Source: Diphasiastrum complanatum (taxonomy: Eukaryota > Streptophyta > Lycopodiopsida > Lycopodiales > Lycopodiaceae). Taken from it: a stretch of DNA of 64,000 bases. The notes below the pieces were generated by a model that had not been told where the DNA came from, made no database searches, and worked only from the letters and a program-made list of their open reading frames with translations. This document shows, piece by piece, positions 1 to 12,140 of the stretch (position 1 is its first letter; every line of letters begins with the position of its first letter). The translations under genes were made by a program, and so were the position numbers. The stretch covers positions 16,306,022 to 16,370,021 of the forward strand of contig CM055106.1 of assembly GCA_029204225.1 (NCBI GenBank), in the 5' to 3' direction.

Positions 1-44
1 AAATACGTAGTCTTTGGAATGCATGAGCCCTTGTCAATTCTTGT

Positions 45-650
<606 letters not shown>

Positions 651-656
651 TACATG

Positions 657-1229
657 TGTGAGAGCTTGTTCCCACATGTGAAGGGTATGCTTAGGCTACT
701 TAGATCCATGTCATAGTGTTTTGCAAGTCATTTGGTCAAGTTTACTACAATCTAGGACCAAACTCCTAAAATCTAGAAAACATAGGTGGTAATTTATCAA
801 TCCTAGGTTAGCATACCTAACCATTAGGGTATCTCATGGTGAGTAGGTCAAATTAGAGTAATTATGGCACTTTGATCCCTACCAAAGCTACTTAGCCAAC
901 CTCAAGATCCATCAATATATATTTGCTCATTTTGGAGCCATAATCATCAAGCAATTTGTAGTGTTTTCTATCAAGCTTGTGTAATCTCTCTTCTAGCATG
1001 CAAATCTTTGTGTCTAATGGTATTAATTGCTTATGTACTTTGTTTTAAGGCTAGATCCCATACTATAGGCTATACTTTAAACATGTGAACCCTTTTGAAT
1101 CACTTACATCTTGTTTTTTTGCATTTTTTTCTCAAGGATCAATGATGGATATGAATTTACCCATGCAAGAATCACTCTTGTGCATTGATTAGATCCATTT
1201 AAGGTCCTAAAACTCAGGTCTTTATTCAC
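657..1229 (+). repeat. possible solo LTR or LTR fragment (copia-like)
   Basis: The stretch starts with TGTGAGAGC and ends with TTTATTCACA, has a CACATGTG palindrome near its start (673-680), and near its end carries 'gatccatttaaggtcctaaa'-type sequence that closely resembles the 3' end of the LTRs at 42,528 and 46,400. No target duplication is visible, so limits are approximate. Likely a decayed relative of the copia LTRs further right. Confidence 0.35.
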
Positions 1230-1370
1230 ACTCAACGTACATTCATTTAATTTGAGTTAGTTATACATTCATTTAATTTGAGTCACTCTTGTAAATTAAT
1301 TAGATCCATTTAAGGTCCTAAAACTCACTTTATTCACACTCAACATACATTCACTTAAAATATTTGAGTC
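1165..1370. repeat. two-copy tandem duplication, unit about 115 bp
   Basis: The block beginning CACTCTTGT, with GATCCATTTAAGGTCCTAAA and TTTATTCACACTCAAC, appears twice head-to-tail with substitutions and small indels. It duplicates the end of the LTR-like sequence just upstream. Confidence 0.7.
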
Positions 1371-2545
1371 AATTATTGCAACATGACTACTATAGATGAA
1401 AAAATGAGATAAATTGGTCAAAATGGATATCCAATTTGAAAGTTTTAATTAACTCCAAAACATATGTCCTGTAGGAAAAGATTTCTCAAATGCTTACAAG
1501 AAGTTGTTTGAACAAAGAAGTGACAAACTACAAAGTAAATATGTTGATTGATATGTCTAACCCGGTACATAACGACATACCTAATGTGACGGCCTTGGTG
1601 CAAAAGAGAACGTTGATTTGGAGTTATTGATGGTTTTAGTGGTATGCACACATGGAGAGTGCTTGAGTCTGAGCCTAGCATATTATGTATATTGAAGGGG
1701 TAGGATCTCAAGATCATTAACTTTAGTCTACCTTGGAGTTGGTGCATAATGGTTTGAGTATGTACATGGCCAAGACGACTCTCTACTCTCATCATGGTGC
1801 TGGTGAGAGCTAATGGTATGGGACATTAGTATTTGTCAAAAGCTTGAAGAGGCATGATGATGCGATTGATAGCGGCAATGCATGAGGATAAAGTTGATTG
1901 GATGGGTATTTTATGAGAGCTTATCAATAAAAATGAGTTACCTTATGAAATTTGGCTTAATTTGAATCTAACATCGTTCATTTGCCTAGTGATGACAATC
2001 ATTAGCTTGGTAATAATGATCACTATGTCCATCATCGAAGTCATCATTATCGTGTGTACATCACTATCTCCAAAAGGTTGGTTAATTTTTCCTTTGCTTC
2101 ATATTGGTGTTGACCATGTCAAGAAAAATAGTGAATCATGTTCATAATAATTTGGTATTTTTTAGTTCAAACAAATCTAGCCAAAATTCACAAAATTACC
2201 CATATAAGGTGACATAAAACTGTGACCAACCTTAATTGCAATCACTTGCTAAAAGTTGAACCCAAGGGGTTACATCGATTATTTTAGCTCATAATGGAAG
2301 CAAAAACTCCTTGTTGAATATTGTCATAAGTACATCTTCCATCTACAACAAGTTCAACACTTTATGGATTGCGATATGACTTACTCTTTGTATGACTTTA
2401 AAGTTTTGAGTAGGTGGAAGAGATAATTTTCTATCTTACAATCATGAACTTTGTAGTAAAAACTTCCATGTTCTATGTATTTTTTACATATCTGGAATTC
2501 TAATTCAAGTCAATAACCCATAGGTCCCAATATCAATTGACCAAT
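1371..2545. other. unassigned DNA left of the copia element
   Basis: No protein domain recognised. A 116-codon minus-strand frame (1445-1795) and a 61-codon plus-strand frame (1962-2147) have no features I can assign and are probably chance ORFs or very old transposon debris. Confidence 0.5.
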
Positions 2546-2550
2546 TTTTT

Positions 2551-3189
2551 TGTGAAAAATACACATCCAAAATACATTTACTGGATCAACAAGATCTTAG
2601 CCAAATTTGGTTGCACATCTAGAAATAGTTAGAAGATAGAAATCACTACGTTAGGCATGCTAGAACTTAGAAATGCATAATGATATGATCATAAGCACTT
2701 AGATATGACTTTCCATACAACACTAGTATAGTACTGTACTCCACATATGTGGAAACAAGATCTACAAGAAAATCAACATTCTACACATAGAAAACCAAGA
2801 TATAAAGAAAAATACACATGAGATGGACATAGAAACCAAGAGATGAATTCTCCACAAAGAAAGAAACTTTGATAATTATTTCTCCATGCAAGTACAACTA
2901 TTTATAGCTTCCAAAATTTTATTTGTCCACTTTCCCTAAACTAGACCTCAATTGGAAACTTCTAGATACTTCATCAAAAATCCCAAAATTCTAGTTTAGA
3001 TGCAATGTATCAAATTTAGCCAATTAGAATGGGTCCAAATTCGACCTCATCCATTTATCTACTTTTCAAAAATAGTACAAACACTATTTAGGCCTTTATT
3101 GACAAATATGAACCTATCTCTAAGTTGAGATTTCATGTTGGCCTCCAAAAATAACAAATAACCAGCAAACTAGTCGACAATTTTTCACA
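2551..3189 (-). repeat. 3' LTR of copia element 2551-7451
   Basis: 639 bp, TG...CA ends, clearly homologous to 6794-7451 with scattered substitutions and indels. It contains the perfect palindrome CCACATATGTGG (2741-2752). Confidence 0.93.
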
Positions 3190-3249
3190 CTCCCTCTTCA
3201 ACTAGTTCTAGCATGGATTTAGATAGAATTCAAAGTGAGATTATATGCT

Positions 3250-5682
3250 TCATAAACAAGTCTTTCCCAATGCGTTGGTGAAGATATCAGCCACACACTC
3301 CCTTGAAGAAACATGTTGAAGCTCCACCTCCTTTGCCATGACTTGTTCTCTCACAAAATGATAAGCCACTTCAATATGCTTGCTCCTTGCATGAAATAGA
3401 ATTGCTTGCCAATATTTGGGCTGAAAGGTTATCACAAAAGATGATTGGACTCTCTGAAAAATCCAACAAGTGAAAATCCGTTACCATCCTTTTGATCCAT
3501 TTAAGAGCTTTGTACTCGACCTCACTAGATGACAATGAGATTGTAGCTTGTTTCTTTGACACCCAAGAGATAGCTCCATCACCTATGAAAATAGCATGTG
3601 AACTTATGGATTTTCTATGCATTTGATCTCCAACAAAGTCCGAATCTGAAAATCCATACGACTTAGGTGATGATCCTCCATAAACAATGCCAAAATCTCT
3701 AGTTCTCAAGATGTATGATCTCAATACCTCTTGCCTACTTTCCAATGCTCTGCACTAGGATCATGCATGAATTGGCTTAGCCTACCAACACAATAGCTTA
3801 GATCAGGTCTTGTGATGGTTAGATATATGAGTGAACCAACTAGCTTCCTATAGAGAGTAATGTCCTCGAAGGATCTTTCATTACCTCTTATAGTGAGCTT
3901 TACATTTGACTCCATTGGTGTATCACAAGAGTTTGCATTTACCATATGAAATCCTTTTAGAATAGAATTAGTGTACTTCTTTTAACAAATGAAAGCATAT
4001 TGAGAAGTTCTGAATACTTCTATTCCCAAGATATAATGCAAAAAACCAAGATCATGCACATCAAACTCCTTATTTAGTGCCATCTTGATATCTTCAATAT
4101 TTTGATTGTTGCCTCCACTCAAAATGAAAAGTGTTAAGCTTAGCATACCAACTCCTTGGTGCTTGCTTAAGTCCATACAAACTCTTTTGTAGAAAACAAA
4201 CATGATTTGGCTTGCCATGTGAAATGTAGCTCTTGGGTTGCTCCATAAACACCTCCTCCTCAAGATCACCATTCAAGAATGCATTTTTGATATCCAATTG
4301 CCATAGATCCCATTCAAAAAGTGTAGCAAGTGAAATAATGACTCAAATGCTTACGATCTTTTCCATAGGTGCAAAGGTCTCATCATAGTCAATTCCATAC
4401 TCTTGTGCATATCCTTTTTTCACAAACCTTGCTTTGTACTTGTTGATTGATCTATCTTGGTTTGTCTTCACTTTGAAGATCCACTTGCATCCAATAGACT
4501 TCTTGCCCTTTGGAAGTTCCACCAATCTCCATGTGTCATTCTTCATAAGAGCTTGATACTCAAGATCCATTGCTTGGATCCACTCCTCTTTTTGTCTTGA
4601 TTCATCTACACATGTAGGTTCATCAATAGAGTTTAGGAAAGCATAGTTTGTACCACCAACACCTTGCTTACCTTTTTCATCATAAGTGAGTCTCCTAGGT
4701 TGTTGCCTTTGCCTTGATGTCCTTCTTGGCTTTTAATTTGAAGTAGACTCTTCAACATCAACATCCAAAATATCATAAACAATGTCATCATCAAGAATGT
4801 TAGATTCGACATCCACAACACTACTTGAAATAACTTTTGGAAAGTTTCCCTTATAAAAAATGACATCTCTTCCAATGACCACTTTCTTAGCTGAAGGAAC
4901 TTTGTAAGCCTTGCTCACCTCACTATAACCAACAAAAATACCTTTTCTTGAAGATGGATCCTCCTTTGTCCTATCATCAAGAGTGATGTTCATATAGCAA
5001 ATGCATCCAAAAGTTTTGAAAAACTTGACACTCGACATTCTACCAAACAACATCTCAAAAGGGCTTTCTCCATCCAATACCACACTCGGCCATCTATTGC
5101 ATAAAAAATTAGCACACAACAAAGCTTGATCCCAAAAGGATTTAGGAATATTTGCACCTAACCTCATGGCTTTGACACCTTCACATAAGGTTCTCTTCTT
5201 CCTCTTGGCCACTCCATTTTGTTGTGGTGTGCTTGGGCTTGTGTACTCCCTCTTGATCCCATTTGTATCACAAAATGCCTTGAACTTGGTAGAAATGTAC
5301 TCACCACCATTGTCACTCCTCAAGCATTGATTTTGGTAGAAAATTGAACCTTCCTTGAAATCTTGCACTTGACAAAGACATCAAACACCTCATCTTTGTT
5401 TTTTAGTAGATAGACTCAACAAAATCTACTAAAATCATCAATAAAAGTCAAATACATTTTAGCACCTCCACTGCTAATTGTAGTAACACCATGAATATCT
5501 GACTGCACAAGTTGAAAAGGCTTACTTGACGTTGATGTAGATCTCTTGTAAGGTAACCCGTGTGACTTTGATAAAGTACATTGCTCACAAACATGACTTA
5601 AGCTTGTTAAAGAGTTAGGAAGGCCAAACACAACTTGTCTCTTTGCCATCACCTCCAATGATTTGCAGTTGAGATGCCACAT
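3250..5682 (-). pseudogene. copia pol remnant: integrase, reverse transcriptase, RNase H
   Basis: Successive minus-strand frames give, in order: a gag-pre-integrase piece (WHLNCKSLEVMAK, about 5682); the integrase core with SDIHG, TFIDDFSR and further on RSDNGGEY and STPQQNGVAKRKKRTL (catalytic D, D and downstream motifs, though the usual NGVAERKNRT Glu is Lys here); RT starting with GCKWIFKVKTNQDRSINKYK and DIKNAFLNGDLEEEVFM; then DVHDLGFLHYILGIEV; and RNase H with GFSDSDFVGD and SWVSKKQATISLSSSEVEY. The segment that should hold the RT catalytic YVDD box is missing: sequence jumps from AKLNTFHF to GGNNQN near 4130. At least four frameshifts separate the pieces. This copy cannot make an active polymerase. 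Confidence 0.92.
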
Positions 5683-5915
5683 TCTCTTGTGTCATGCCTC
5701 TTGCATTGACACTTGCTAATTTGCCATACATCTAACTTGGTTAGAAAAAACACAAGCATCAAGTTTGAACAACTTACCTTGCCTCTTCCCTTTTGCAATC
5801 AAGATTTAACTCTAAAAAAAAACCATGAGCACTTCATCCTTCTTTTGAAGACTTTGAAAAATTTTCCTCCTTAGGGTTAGGACCCTAGATGTAGACTTGG
5901 ACTCATGAACCTTCT

Positions 5916-6191
5916 TCAAAGATTCCCAAGCCTCACTTGATGTTGTGCACTTACCAACTCCTTGAGAAGTTCATTAGTCACATTTATCTTGATCACATAT
6001 AAAACTTTCTTTGCCCTCTTGTCATACCTCAAATTTTCTTGAGGTGCCAAAGGTCTCTCCTCCACACCTACAACAATATCCATCAAATCATTCATCTCAA
6101 GCAAATATACCATCCTCACCTTCCAAGTAGAATATTTTGTTGAGGTAAGCCTATCATTGCCTTCCAACATGAAGCCACTTGAGGTTGCCAT
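5916..6191 (-). pseudogene. copia gag N-terminus, truncated
   Basis: The 91-codon frame starts MATSSGFMLEGNDRLTST and contains YSTWKVRMVYLLEMNDL, the typical copia gag opening (DUF4219/UBN2 type: L.G.NY..W..RM...L). It lies just downstream of the 5' LTR and leader of the 2551-7451 element. The body of gag, with the zinc knuckle and protease, is almost entirely lost before the integrase region begins near 5690, so this is an internal deletion derivative. It is closely related to the gag start of the intact ORF at 44,009. Confidence 0.88.
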
Positions 6192-6781
6192 GCTGCAATG
6201 ATATGATCTTCTCTTTGAACATGTTCCAATGCACTTAACACTCCCTTGAAAATCAACAATTGAAACTCAAGAAGAAATCGCAAAGATATGGAAACAGTCT
6301 AGCCTCTCCTTTTTCTCCTTCTGGCAAATCCTAGCATGTAGAATCTTGATTTTTTGATCACAATAGATCTAAACACAATATGATGAACTTTTGCCAACAC
6401 CTAAGATCGGAACACACTCCTAAAAATTTTTAGCAACTTAAAATCAAGATATCTTATCAAATTTATGGTTTCTCCAAAAATGCAAAATATTGAATCAAGC
6501 AAAATCTACATGCAAAAGCTAGAATCTAGATATCTCATCTAATAGAATGTAGCATCCACAATCACAAGCAATGTTTGTCTCCACATTCCAGTAAGTGGTT
6601 TCAAAAATCGGCCATCTACAAGTATTTTGACCTAAAACGATTTTAAAATCAAAAAGCTCCAAACTTTGTACTTGAAACTACAAGATTTGAGCTAGAAACG
6701 CCTCCAAGTCCACATAGAATTTATGGTGCCCTCAAATCAACCTCTAGATTTGGAAAATCCACCAACTTTGGCCTGCAAGTT

Positions 6782-6793
6782 GCTTTGATACCA
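6782..6793 (-). promoter_or_regulatory. primer binding site (tRNA-iMet) of copia 2551-7451
   Basis: Minus strand reads TGGTATCAAAGC directly after the LTR end, differing by one base from the usual TGGTATCAGAGC complement of initiator tRNA-Met. It fixes element orientation. Confidence 0.92.
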
Positions 6794-7451
6794 TGTGAAA
6801 AATATAGATCCAAAATACATTTAGTGGATCAACAAGATCTTAGCCAAATTTGATTGCACATCTAGAAATAGTTAGAAGATAGAAATCACTATTTTATGCA
6901 TGCTAGAACTTAGAAATGCATGATGATCATAAACACTTTTTATGACTTAGTACTATCCCTATCCATATAGAAGCAGTAAAGTACTATACTTCACACATGT
7001 GGAAGCAAGATCTACAAGAAAATCAACATTCTACACATAGAAAACCTCGGAAATCAAGAGAAATACACATGAGAGGACATAGAAACACAAGAGATGAATT
7101 CTCCACAAAGAAAGAAACTTTGATGATTATTTCTCCATGCAGGTACAACTATTTATAGCTTCCAAAATTTAATTTGGCCACTTGTCCTAAACTTGACCTA
7201 AACTTGACCTAAATTGGAAACTTCTAGATACTTCATCAAAGACCTAGAAATTCTAGTCTAGATGCAATGTATCAAATTTAGCCAAGTAGAATGGGTCCAA
7301 ACTTGATGTCATCCATTTATCTACTTGAAAAAAATACTACAAACACTATTTAGGCCTTTATTGACAAATATGAACGTATCTCTAAGTTGAGATTTCATGT
7401 TGGCCTCCAAAAATGCCAAATAACCAACAAACTAGTTGACAATTTTTCACA
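6794..7451 (-). repeat. 5' LTR of copia element 2551-7451
   Basis: 658 bp, same ends as the left LTR; has a CACACATGTGG palindromic site near 6992-7002, and the longer length than the partner (639 bp) comes from several small indels. Confidence 0.93.
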
Positions 7452-7456
7452 TTTTT

Positions 7457-7748
7457 GTACTCTATCTTCTTACTCATTCATCAAAGATGGATTTTGAATA
7501 CTAAAGCTATCATGACTATGATGATCAATATGAATATATTTATGAAAGACTTGAAGATCAATCAAGCCAAGATAAAAGTAGTGATTCTAGAAGCCAATAC
7601 AACCAAAAAAAAAAAAGAAAACCAACTTAACCAGTATGAGGAAAATGGAGGAGGCGAGATTGATGCAAAATCTAGTACAACAAAGATGATGAAAGACATA
7701 AACTTAGGCGATTTGAAAAATCAAGAAACATGTACACTCAAGCTTTAA
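7457..7748 (+). pseudogene. unidentified charged ORF remnant
   Basis: Immediately right of the copia element, an ATG (near 7486) opens a Tyr/Asp/Glu-rich stretch (HDYDDQYEYIYERLEDQ) interrupted by a stop and, after the poly-A run at 7607-7618, continues in another frame (97-codon ORF 7455-7748). The composition suggests real former coding sequence, probably part of an older element into which the copia element inserted. No family recognised. Confidence 0.3.
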
Positions 7749-7932
7749 AAAACATTCAGATTTTTTAAAAAATGAAAAACCAAGAATCAATTACAATTCA
7801 AAACAATTGAAGAAAACACCTTATTTTTGAACTCACAAAGCATAGACACGATGCATCATGATGGACAAAGCCACTAACTAAATGAACATATCTCAAATGA
7901 CATGAATGTCTTTATAAATTCACAAAAAATGT

Positions 7933-8127
7933 CAATCGCATCGAGCTGTATGGGTAGATTTGTTGACTCTGAGCGCTAGGCGCAGGCTTGATTCCCAGCC
8001 GCTGCGAAGTGACATCTTAAGAGTTTGCTTCTCACCTTCACATTGCCCACATAGCGTTGCTAGGTTGTATATATGCTGTATATAACCAACCACTAGTTGT
8101 TTGACACGTTTCAAAAAAAAAAAAAAA
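7933..8127 (+). mobile_element. tRNA-derived SINE with poly(A) tail
   Basis: The 5' part has RNA polymerase III promoter-like boxes: TATGGGTAGA (A box-like) and GGCTTGATTCCCAGCC (B box-like, near 7984-8000), at the spacing usual for a tRNA head. The body runs to a 15-bp A tract (8113-8127). Possible imperfect target duplications are AATTCACAAAAAA before and AATTCATAAGAAA after. This matches plant tRNA-SINE architecture; family not assigned. Confidence 0.6.
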
Positions 8128-9390
8128 GAATTCATAAGAAACTTAAAAGCTAAAATCAAAATTCTCCATACATGATCTTCCCACCTCTATTCTTTCCTAA
8201 AAATACAAACTAAAAGACAACCCCTAAAAATACAAACTACTAGAAAGACAACCCCTCGTTGGAAGAAAAGACATGGATTGCATTGTTCTGATCGCTATTC
8301 AGCGAATGTGATAAAACAAGCGCCAATCCAAAACAAAGATGGTGAACCGATGGAGTGGGATTGTTGGTGGATATTGCAGCGGTAGCAAAACTCCCAGCAG
8401 AGTTCTGGCTTCGCTTTGCTTGTCTCCTTCCTCGCAGACTTTGATGGTATTTTTCTAGCCTCAAATGTTCTTCATGTCTCAGCATGCTGTTTCTTTCAAA
8501 CTTGCTTAACTTTTCATTTGTTCTGAATAAAAGTTCAGCCTCATTCAGGAAAACGATAGCAGATCCCCGTTTATTTCCTGTTATGTATTATGTGTTATCT
8601 GTTTGCTATTTGATGGAATTCTTGGCTTTTTTTACTTTTTGGGGATTTTCATAACTATGTCTGCAACCCAGATTTTCACTTATTGATTTTATATTGCCCG
8701 ATATCTTCGTGGGGAGAACTCATTAATATTGCTTGTAAAGCTTTAGCCATAGATTATATATGTTGTACTTCAACCTTCTTTGGAGAGGAATGCTATTGTC
8801 TCATCATTTACGGTCTTTTATGATTCATTGATATCAAAATCTATGCAATGTGTTCTTGTGAGCCAAAAGGATGATCCAGTAACTTCACAGTTGAACTAAC
8901 AATAAGCTGAACTTTCACAATCCCTCATCAAACGACAACACAATAGCAATCTATAAAAGGTGTAGTACTACCATATCTATGTTCCATTATATATTTAGAA
9001 GTTTAGTACATGAGAAGGGCTGGTAAGTAAGCTGATGACAGATGTAACCGACAATTTAATGGGCTTCTTGGCTAGGTGACCCAGACGTGGGTCGATAACC
9101 ATTTTTGTGAAGTGGATTGTTAGGTCACCCACAAACCCTTTTTACTTCACAGTCTCATCTGAATCTTATACTTTGTCACTTAGTTCATCTACATCTTTAA
9201 CAAAGTGGTACTATATTCCTATATGGGCTCATTTTTCTTGGTAAACCCATCATTCTTAATATGAAAAACTATCCTTGATTATCATCAAACAAGAGTATGC
9301 TACTCCCCTTTGTCGTCAATTCATCAATTAAGCTCTCCATCCAAACATATTCCTTACCGACATGGCAAACTCCCACGCATAGTTCCTATC
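8128..9390. other. unassigned intergenic DNA
   Basis: No convincing gene. An 81-codon minus-strand frame at 8240-8485 has no recognisable domain. Around 9040-9100 there is a short tRNA-like stretch (GGCTAGGTGACC then GTGGGTCGATAACC) that could be a decayed SINE head, but no tail or duplication supports it. Confidence 0.4.
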
Positions 9391-10224
9391 AGTTGTGGTT
9401 TATTTTGAATAGATCTCGTCTCAAAGACATCATCTCTCATATCATCAAGGCTACGCAATGTGGGTCCTCATATGTATTCAAAGAATGAAGTGTCATTGGT
9501 GTATTTCAGTGTAAGCAATAGTATCTTCCCTGGATCTTGTAATATGCTGGACATCTGAAGATGAGATGGTCCTCATTCTCAATCTCCCCAAGTGTACAAA
9601 TCTGACAAATCATGTCCTCTCTGGACATGCTACAAAAATGTCTCAATATGTAGTTGATGTGATGAGACTCTGAACTGTCCTAGTATAAATCTCAATTCAT
9701 GTGATAATCTTGTATCTAGATATCTAGGGCGAATAGGGCAGTCCAGACAATCAACCTCCATGAAACGAGATCTGGGTTTCACCTCGAGCTGTCTATCCCA
9801 AACTCTATGCACATACGACCTATATATAAACTGGCGAATACAGTGATGTGTGTCCTCTGGAAGCGATGACAAAGACGTACCAAGGGAGTCAAGTAGACGC
9901 ATTGCCTGGGAATACCACGAGAGATGTAACCCTTGACTATGAAATAACCGTGATGACATGAAATCTGTATAGGGATATCTGGTCTCATTGCTATCCATCT
10001 GTGCCAGTCTTTGAAGAAAAACGATGAGCCGAAAGACCCCCTCAACTTGAAGTAGAGGAATTGCAAACTCCACTATTTTAATCTGATGTGCCACGCCCGG
10101 ATCAAGCATAGTGATCTGTAGACGGGTTGTATTGACCCACTTAGAGGAAATGAGGCTCGTACACCAAGTCTCAACGACATACATGACTAGTGGAGTGACC
10201 ATGATATTAAAAAGGGTCACTTAC
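9390..10224 (-). pseudogene. LINE (non-LTR retrotransposon) ORF2 C-terminal remnant
   Basis: The 196-codon minus-strand frame (10220-9630) begins TLFNIMVTPLVMYVVETW, the segment that follows the RT core in plant LINEs (usual form: vtP.llYG.E.W). After one frameshift near 9640 it continues with SREDMICQICTLGEIENED and HLIFRCPAYY, a C-x2-C...H...C zinc-knuckle-like tail typical of LINE ORF2 C-termini, and then a degenerate end to about 9390. The RT core itself is absent, so the insertion is 5'-truncated. Its 5' boundary sits against a 5S rRNA pseudogene on the same strand. Confidence 0.82.
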
Positions 10225-10227
10225 TCA

Positions 10228-10344
10228 GGGCATCACAAATGTAAAGACTTATTGGGAGGTCACCCGTCTTAGTACTATTCAAGGCCAAGCATGGTTAACT
10301 TTGGAGATATGATGGGATCAAGTGTAATAGTGCTGGCATAGTCT

Positions 10345-10346
<2 letters not shown>
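10228..10346 (-). pseudogene. 5S rRNA pseudogene
   Basis: Read on the plus strand this is the reverse complement of plant 5S rRNA: conserved blocks GGGAGGTCACCC, TTAGTACTA, GCCAAGCATGGTTAACTT, GATGGGATC and TAGTGCTGGCATA line up in order over the expected ~119 nt. Substitutions are spread throughout, including the internal control region, so it is unlikely to be a functional gene. It directly abuts a LINE tail on one side and a GA repeat on the other. Confidence 0.9.

Positions 10347-10407
<61 letters not shown>
10346..10407. repeat. (GA)n microsatellite
   Basis: 62-bp perfect GA tract immediately adjoining the 5S pseudogene. Confidence 0.98.
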
Positions 10408-10408
<1 letters not shown>

Positions 10409-10975
10409 CTATGTACTTCTTCCTCCAAGCCCTAATGGATGAATGTCATCTTCACATCCATTTGCTTTATGCCTAGAAGGTCTCTAGACTAGTGGACTAG
10501 ATGTGAGGAAATGGAAGTTTTTACACAACTTCATCTATCTCATCTCTTCTTTGTGCTATGGATTTTAACATGGCATTAGAGTGACGTGTTGCCTACCAAT
10601 GAATTTGGCTTTATGAATGGCGTGTTGAGGTCATAATGTGCAATGTAAAGGCTTGAGAAGTTTTGTGAAGAAACGCAACATTTGGTCCTTTTAGCATGGA
10701 TGTTGTTTTGTTGATCCAAGATAAGGTAGATTGCTGTAGGCTGCTGTCCCTTTTAGCAATGTTGTTGGAAAGGTGGTAGCTGAAGATTGACCAAAATGCT
10801 GAAGAAAAAGTACTTGGTTTTCAGCTCATCAACATTCATGAAACATGTGAAAATGATGAAGAACATTTTTTTTTCAATCCCTTTTTCACAACATGTTGTC
10901 ATTTTTTAAAGCTTCATGAAGGCTGTCACTAAAGAATTTTGTGAAAGCCCTGGAGGATTTTTGAAATTTCAAGTG
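10408..10975. other. unassigned; degenerate LTR-end/primer-site-like sequence
   Basis: Near 10,568 the sequence TTTAACATGGCATTAGAGTG resembles a decayed LTR end plus tRNA-Met primer site (TGGTATCAGAG). Nothing else is recognisable, so at most it is old LTR-retrotransposon debris. Confidence 0.3.
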
Positions 10976-12140
10976 TGAGTTTTTGAATGCTAAAGAGAGG
11001 AAATTTAAAGACCTCTGGTTGGGGAAGACAACCCCTTAGACCTACGATGGAGTGTTCAATCCTTCATAAAGGTTATGTGTCCTTTGCCATAAAAACTCTA
11101 AGTTAATCGAAGTGCCTTTTTTTTAAAAGGAGAAATTGGTCCTAAGTCCCGTGTGAAGTCCAGCTCTTGTGTGAAGATTTTAGCCTATGTTGATGCCCTT
11201 ATGCAAGTTTTGAGAACTAGTGGTCTGTAACCAATTGTAATGGCAAATAAATGTGAATACCACCACAAGTAGCTTTGTTGTTGTAAATTGTAATATCTAG
11301 CAAGCTGTTTTCAGCTATAAATGTTGTTTCTTGATTGTTGGCATCACACATCAATTTGTACGGAGATCTAAATGACTAGTGCTTGATGTAAAATCACATT
11401 GGTATGATTTTAGAGGGAGATCCAGCCTATAAATCCGATCGTTTTTGTGTTGAAATAATTCACACAATGGATCAAAGACACCTTATTGATGGAATGGTAA
11501 AGATTTTTGTACTTGGCAAGTAAAGATGAGGAATGTTTTGAGCTAGGAAAAGCTATGAGGAGTTGTTGATGGATCCAAAAGTACATTGGCTGATCTGGAG
11601 AATTCTTTACAATGGGATGTATGTGACATGAAAGTTGTCTCTTACATATGGCTAGGCCTGGCAAAAGCACAAATACATCATTTGAATCTCACAAGAACCT
11701 TAAAGGAGATTTGAGAGTCACTTGTCATTGTATTTGGTGCTTGAGCTAAGAATGGTAAAATGCCTTTGAAATAGGCATTTTTCTCTTTAAGGCTTGAACA
11801 TGTCACATTAATCGTATGATGTCCTTAATAAATCAACGTGCAGGACTAGATGTTCAAACGCCAAAGATAACGTTATGCCTCTACTTCTCAATAGCACGCT
11901 TGCAGAATATGTTATTTTTTCTGTTGGTAACCTTCCTAATGAGTCATTAGAGAGTATGATTGCTGCATTGCTTGACGAGGAACATAGAATGAAGAATTTA
12001 GTTATTAATAATTACACCTTCTAGTGGTGCTACATTGTGCTAAAGAAAATTGTTAGAGAGATTAAAAGTGTCATTATTGCGGTAGGCTTGGAAATTATGC
12101 TAATGACTGTCACAAGAGAAAGGTAATCTTGAAGCTAAGA
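10976..12140 (+). mobile_element. degenerate copia remnant (LTR-like region plus gag)
   Basis: LTR-like DNA up to about 11,397 ends at a degenerate primer site (TTGGTATGATTTTAGAGG). Further right, plus-strand frames give a gag piece, GNLPNESLESMIAALLDEEH (about 11,931-11,990), and a zinc knuckle KCHYCGRLGNYANDCHKRK (about 12,069-12,125) in which the usual His of C-x2-C-x4-H-x4-C is Asn. No pol is visible. An old, inactive fragment. Confidence 0.6.

Larger units (their letters stand above)
2551..7451 (-). mobile_element. Ty1/copia LTR retrotransposon, complete ends, degenerate coding
   Basis: Two direct LTRs (2551-3189 and 6794-7451) both begin TGTGAAAAAT and end ATTTTTCACA, giving matching inverted ends. 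The element is flanked by a 5-bp duplication TTTTT (2546-2550 and 7452-7456). Reading the minus strand, the right LTR is the 5' LTR and is followed at once by a primer site TGGTATCAAAGC (6782-6793) complementary to initiator tRNA-Met; a purine tract GAAGAGGGAGTG abuts the left, 3' LTR. Coding order gag, integrase, RT, RNase H is that of copia. The coding region is broken by frameshifts and deletions, so it is not autonomous. Confidence 0.95.

Noticed and set aside
9040-9110. Second SINE or tRNA gene from box-like words GGCTAGGTGACC and GTGGGTCGATAACC
   Set aside because: No cloverleaf could be formed by eye and there is no tail or duplication.
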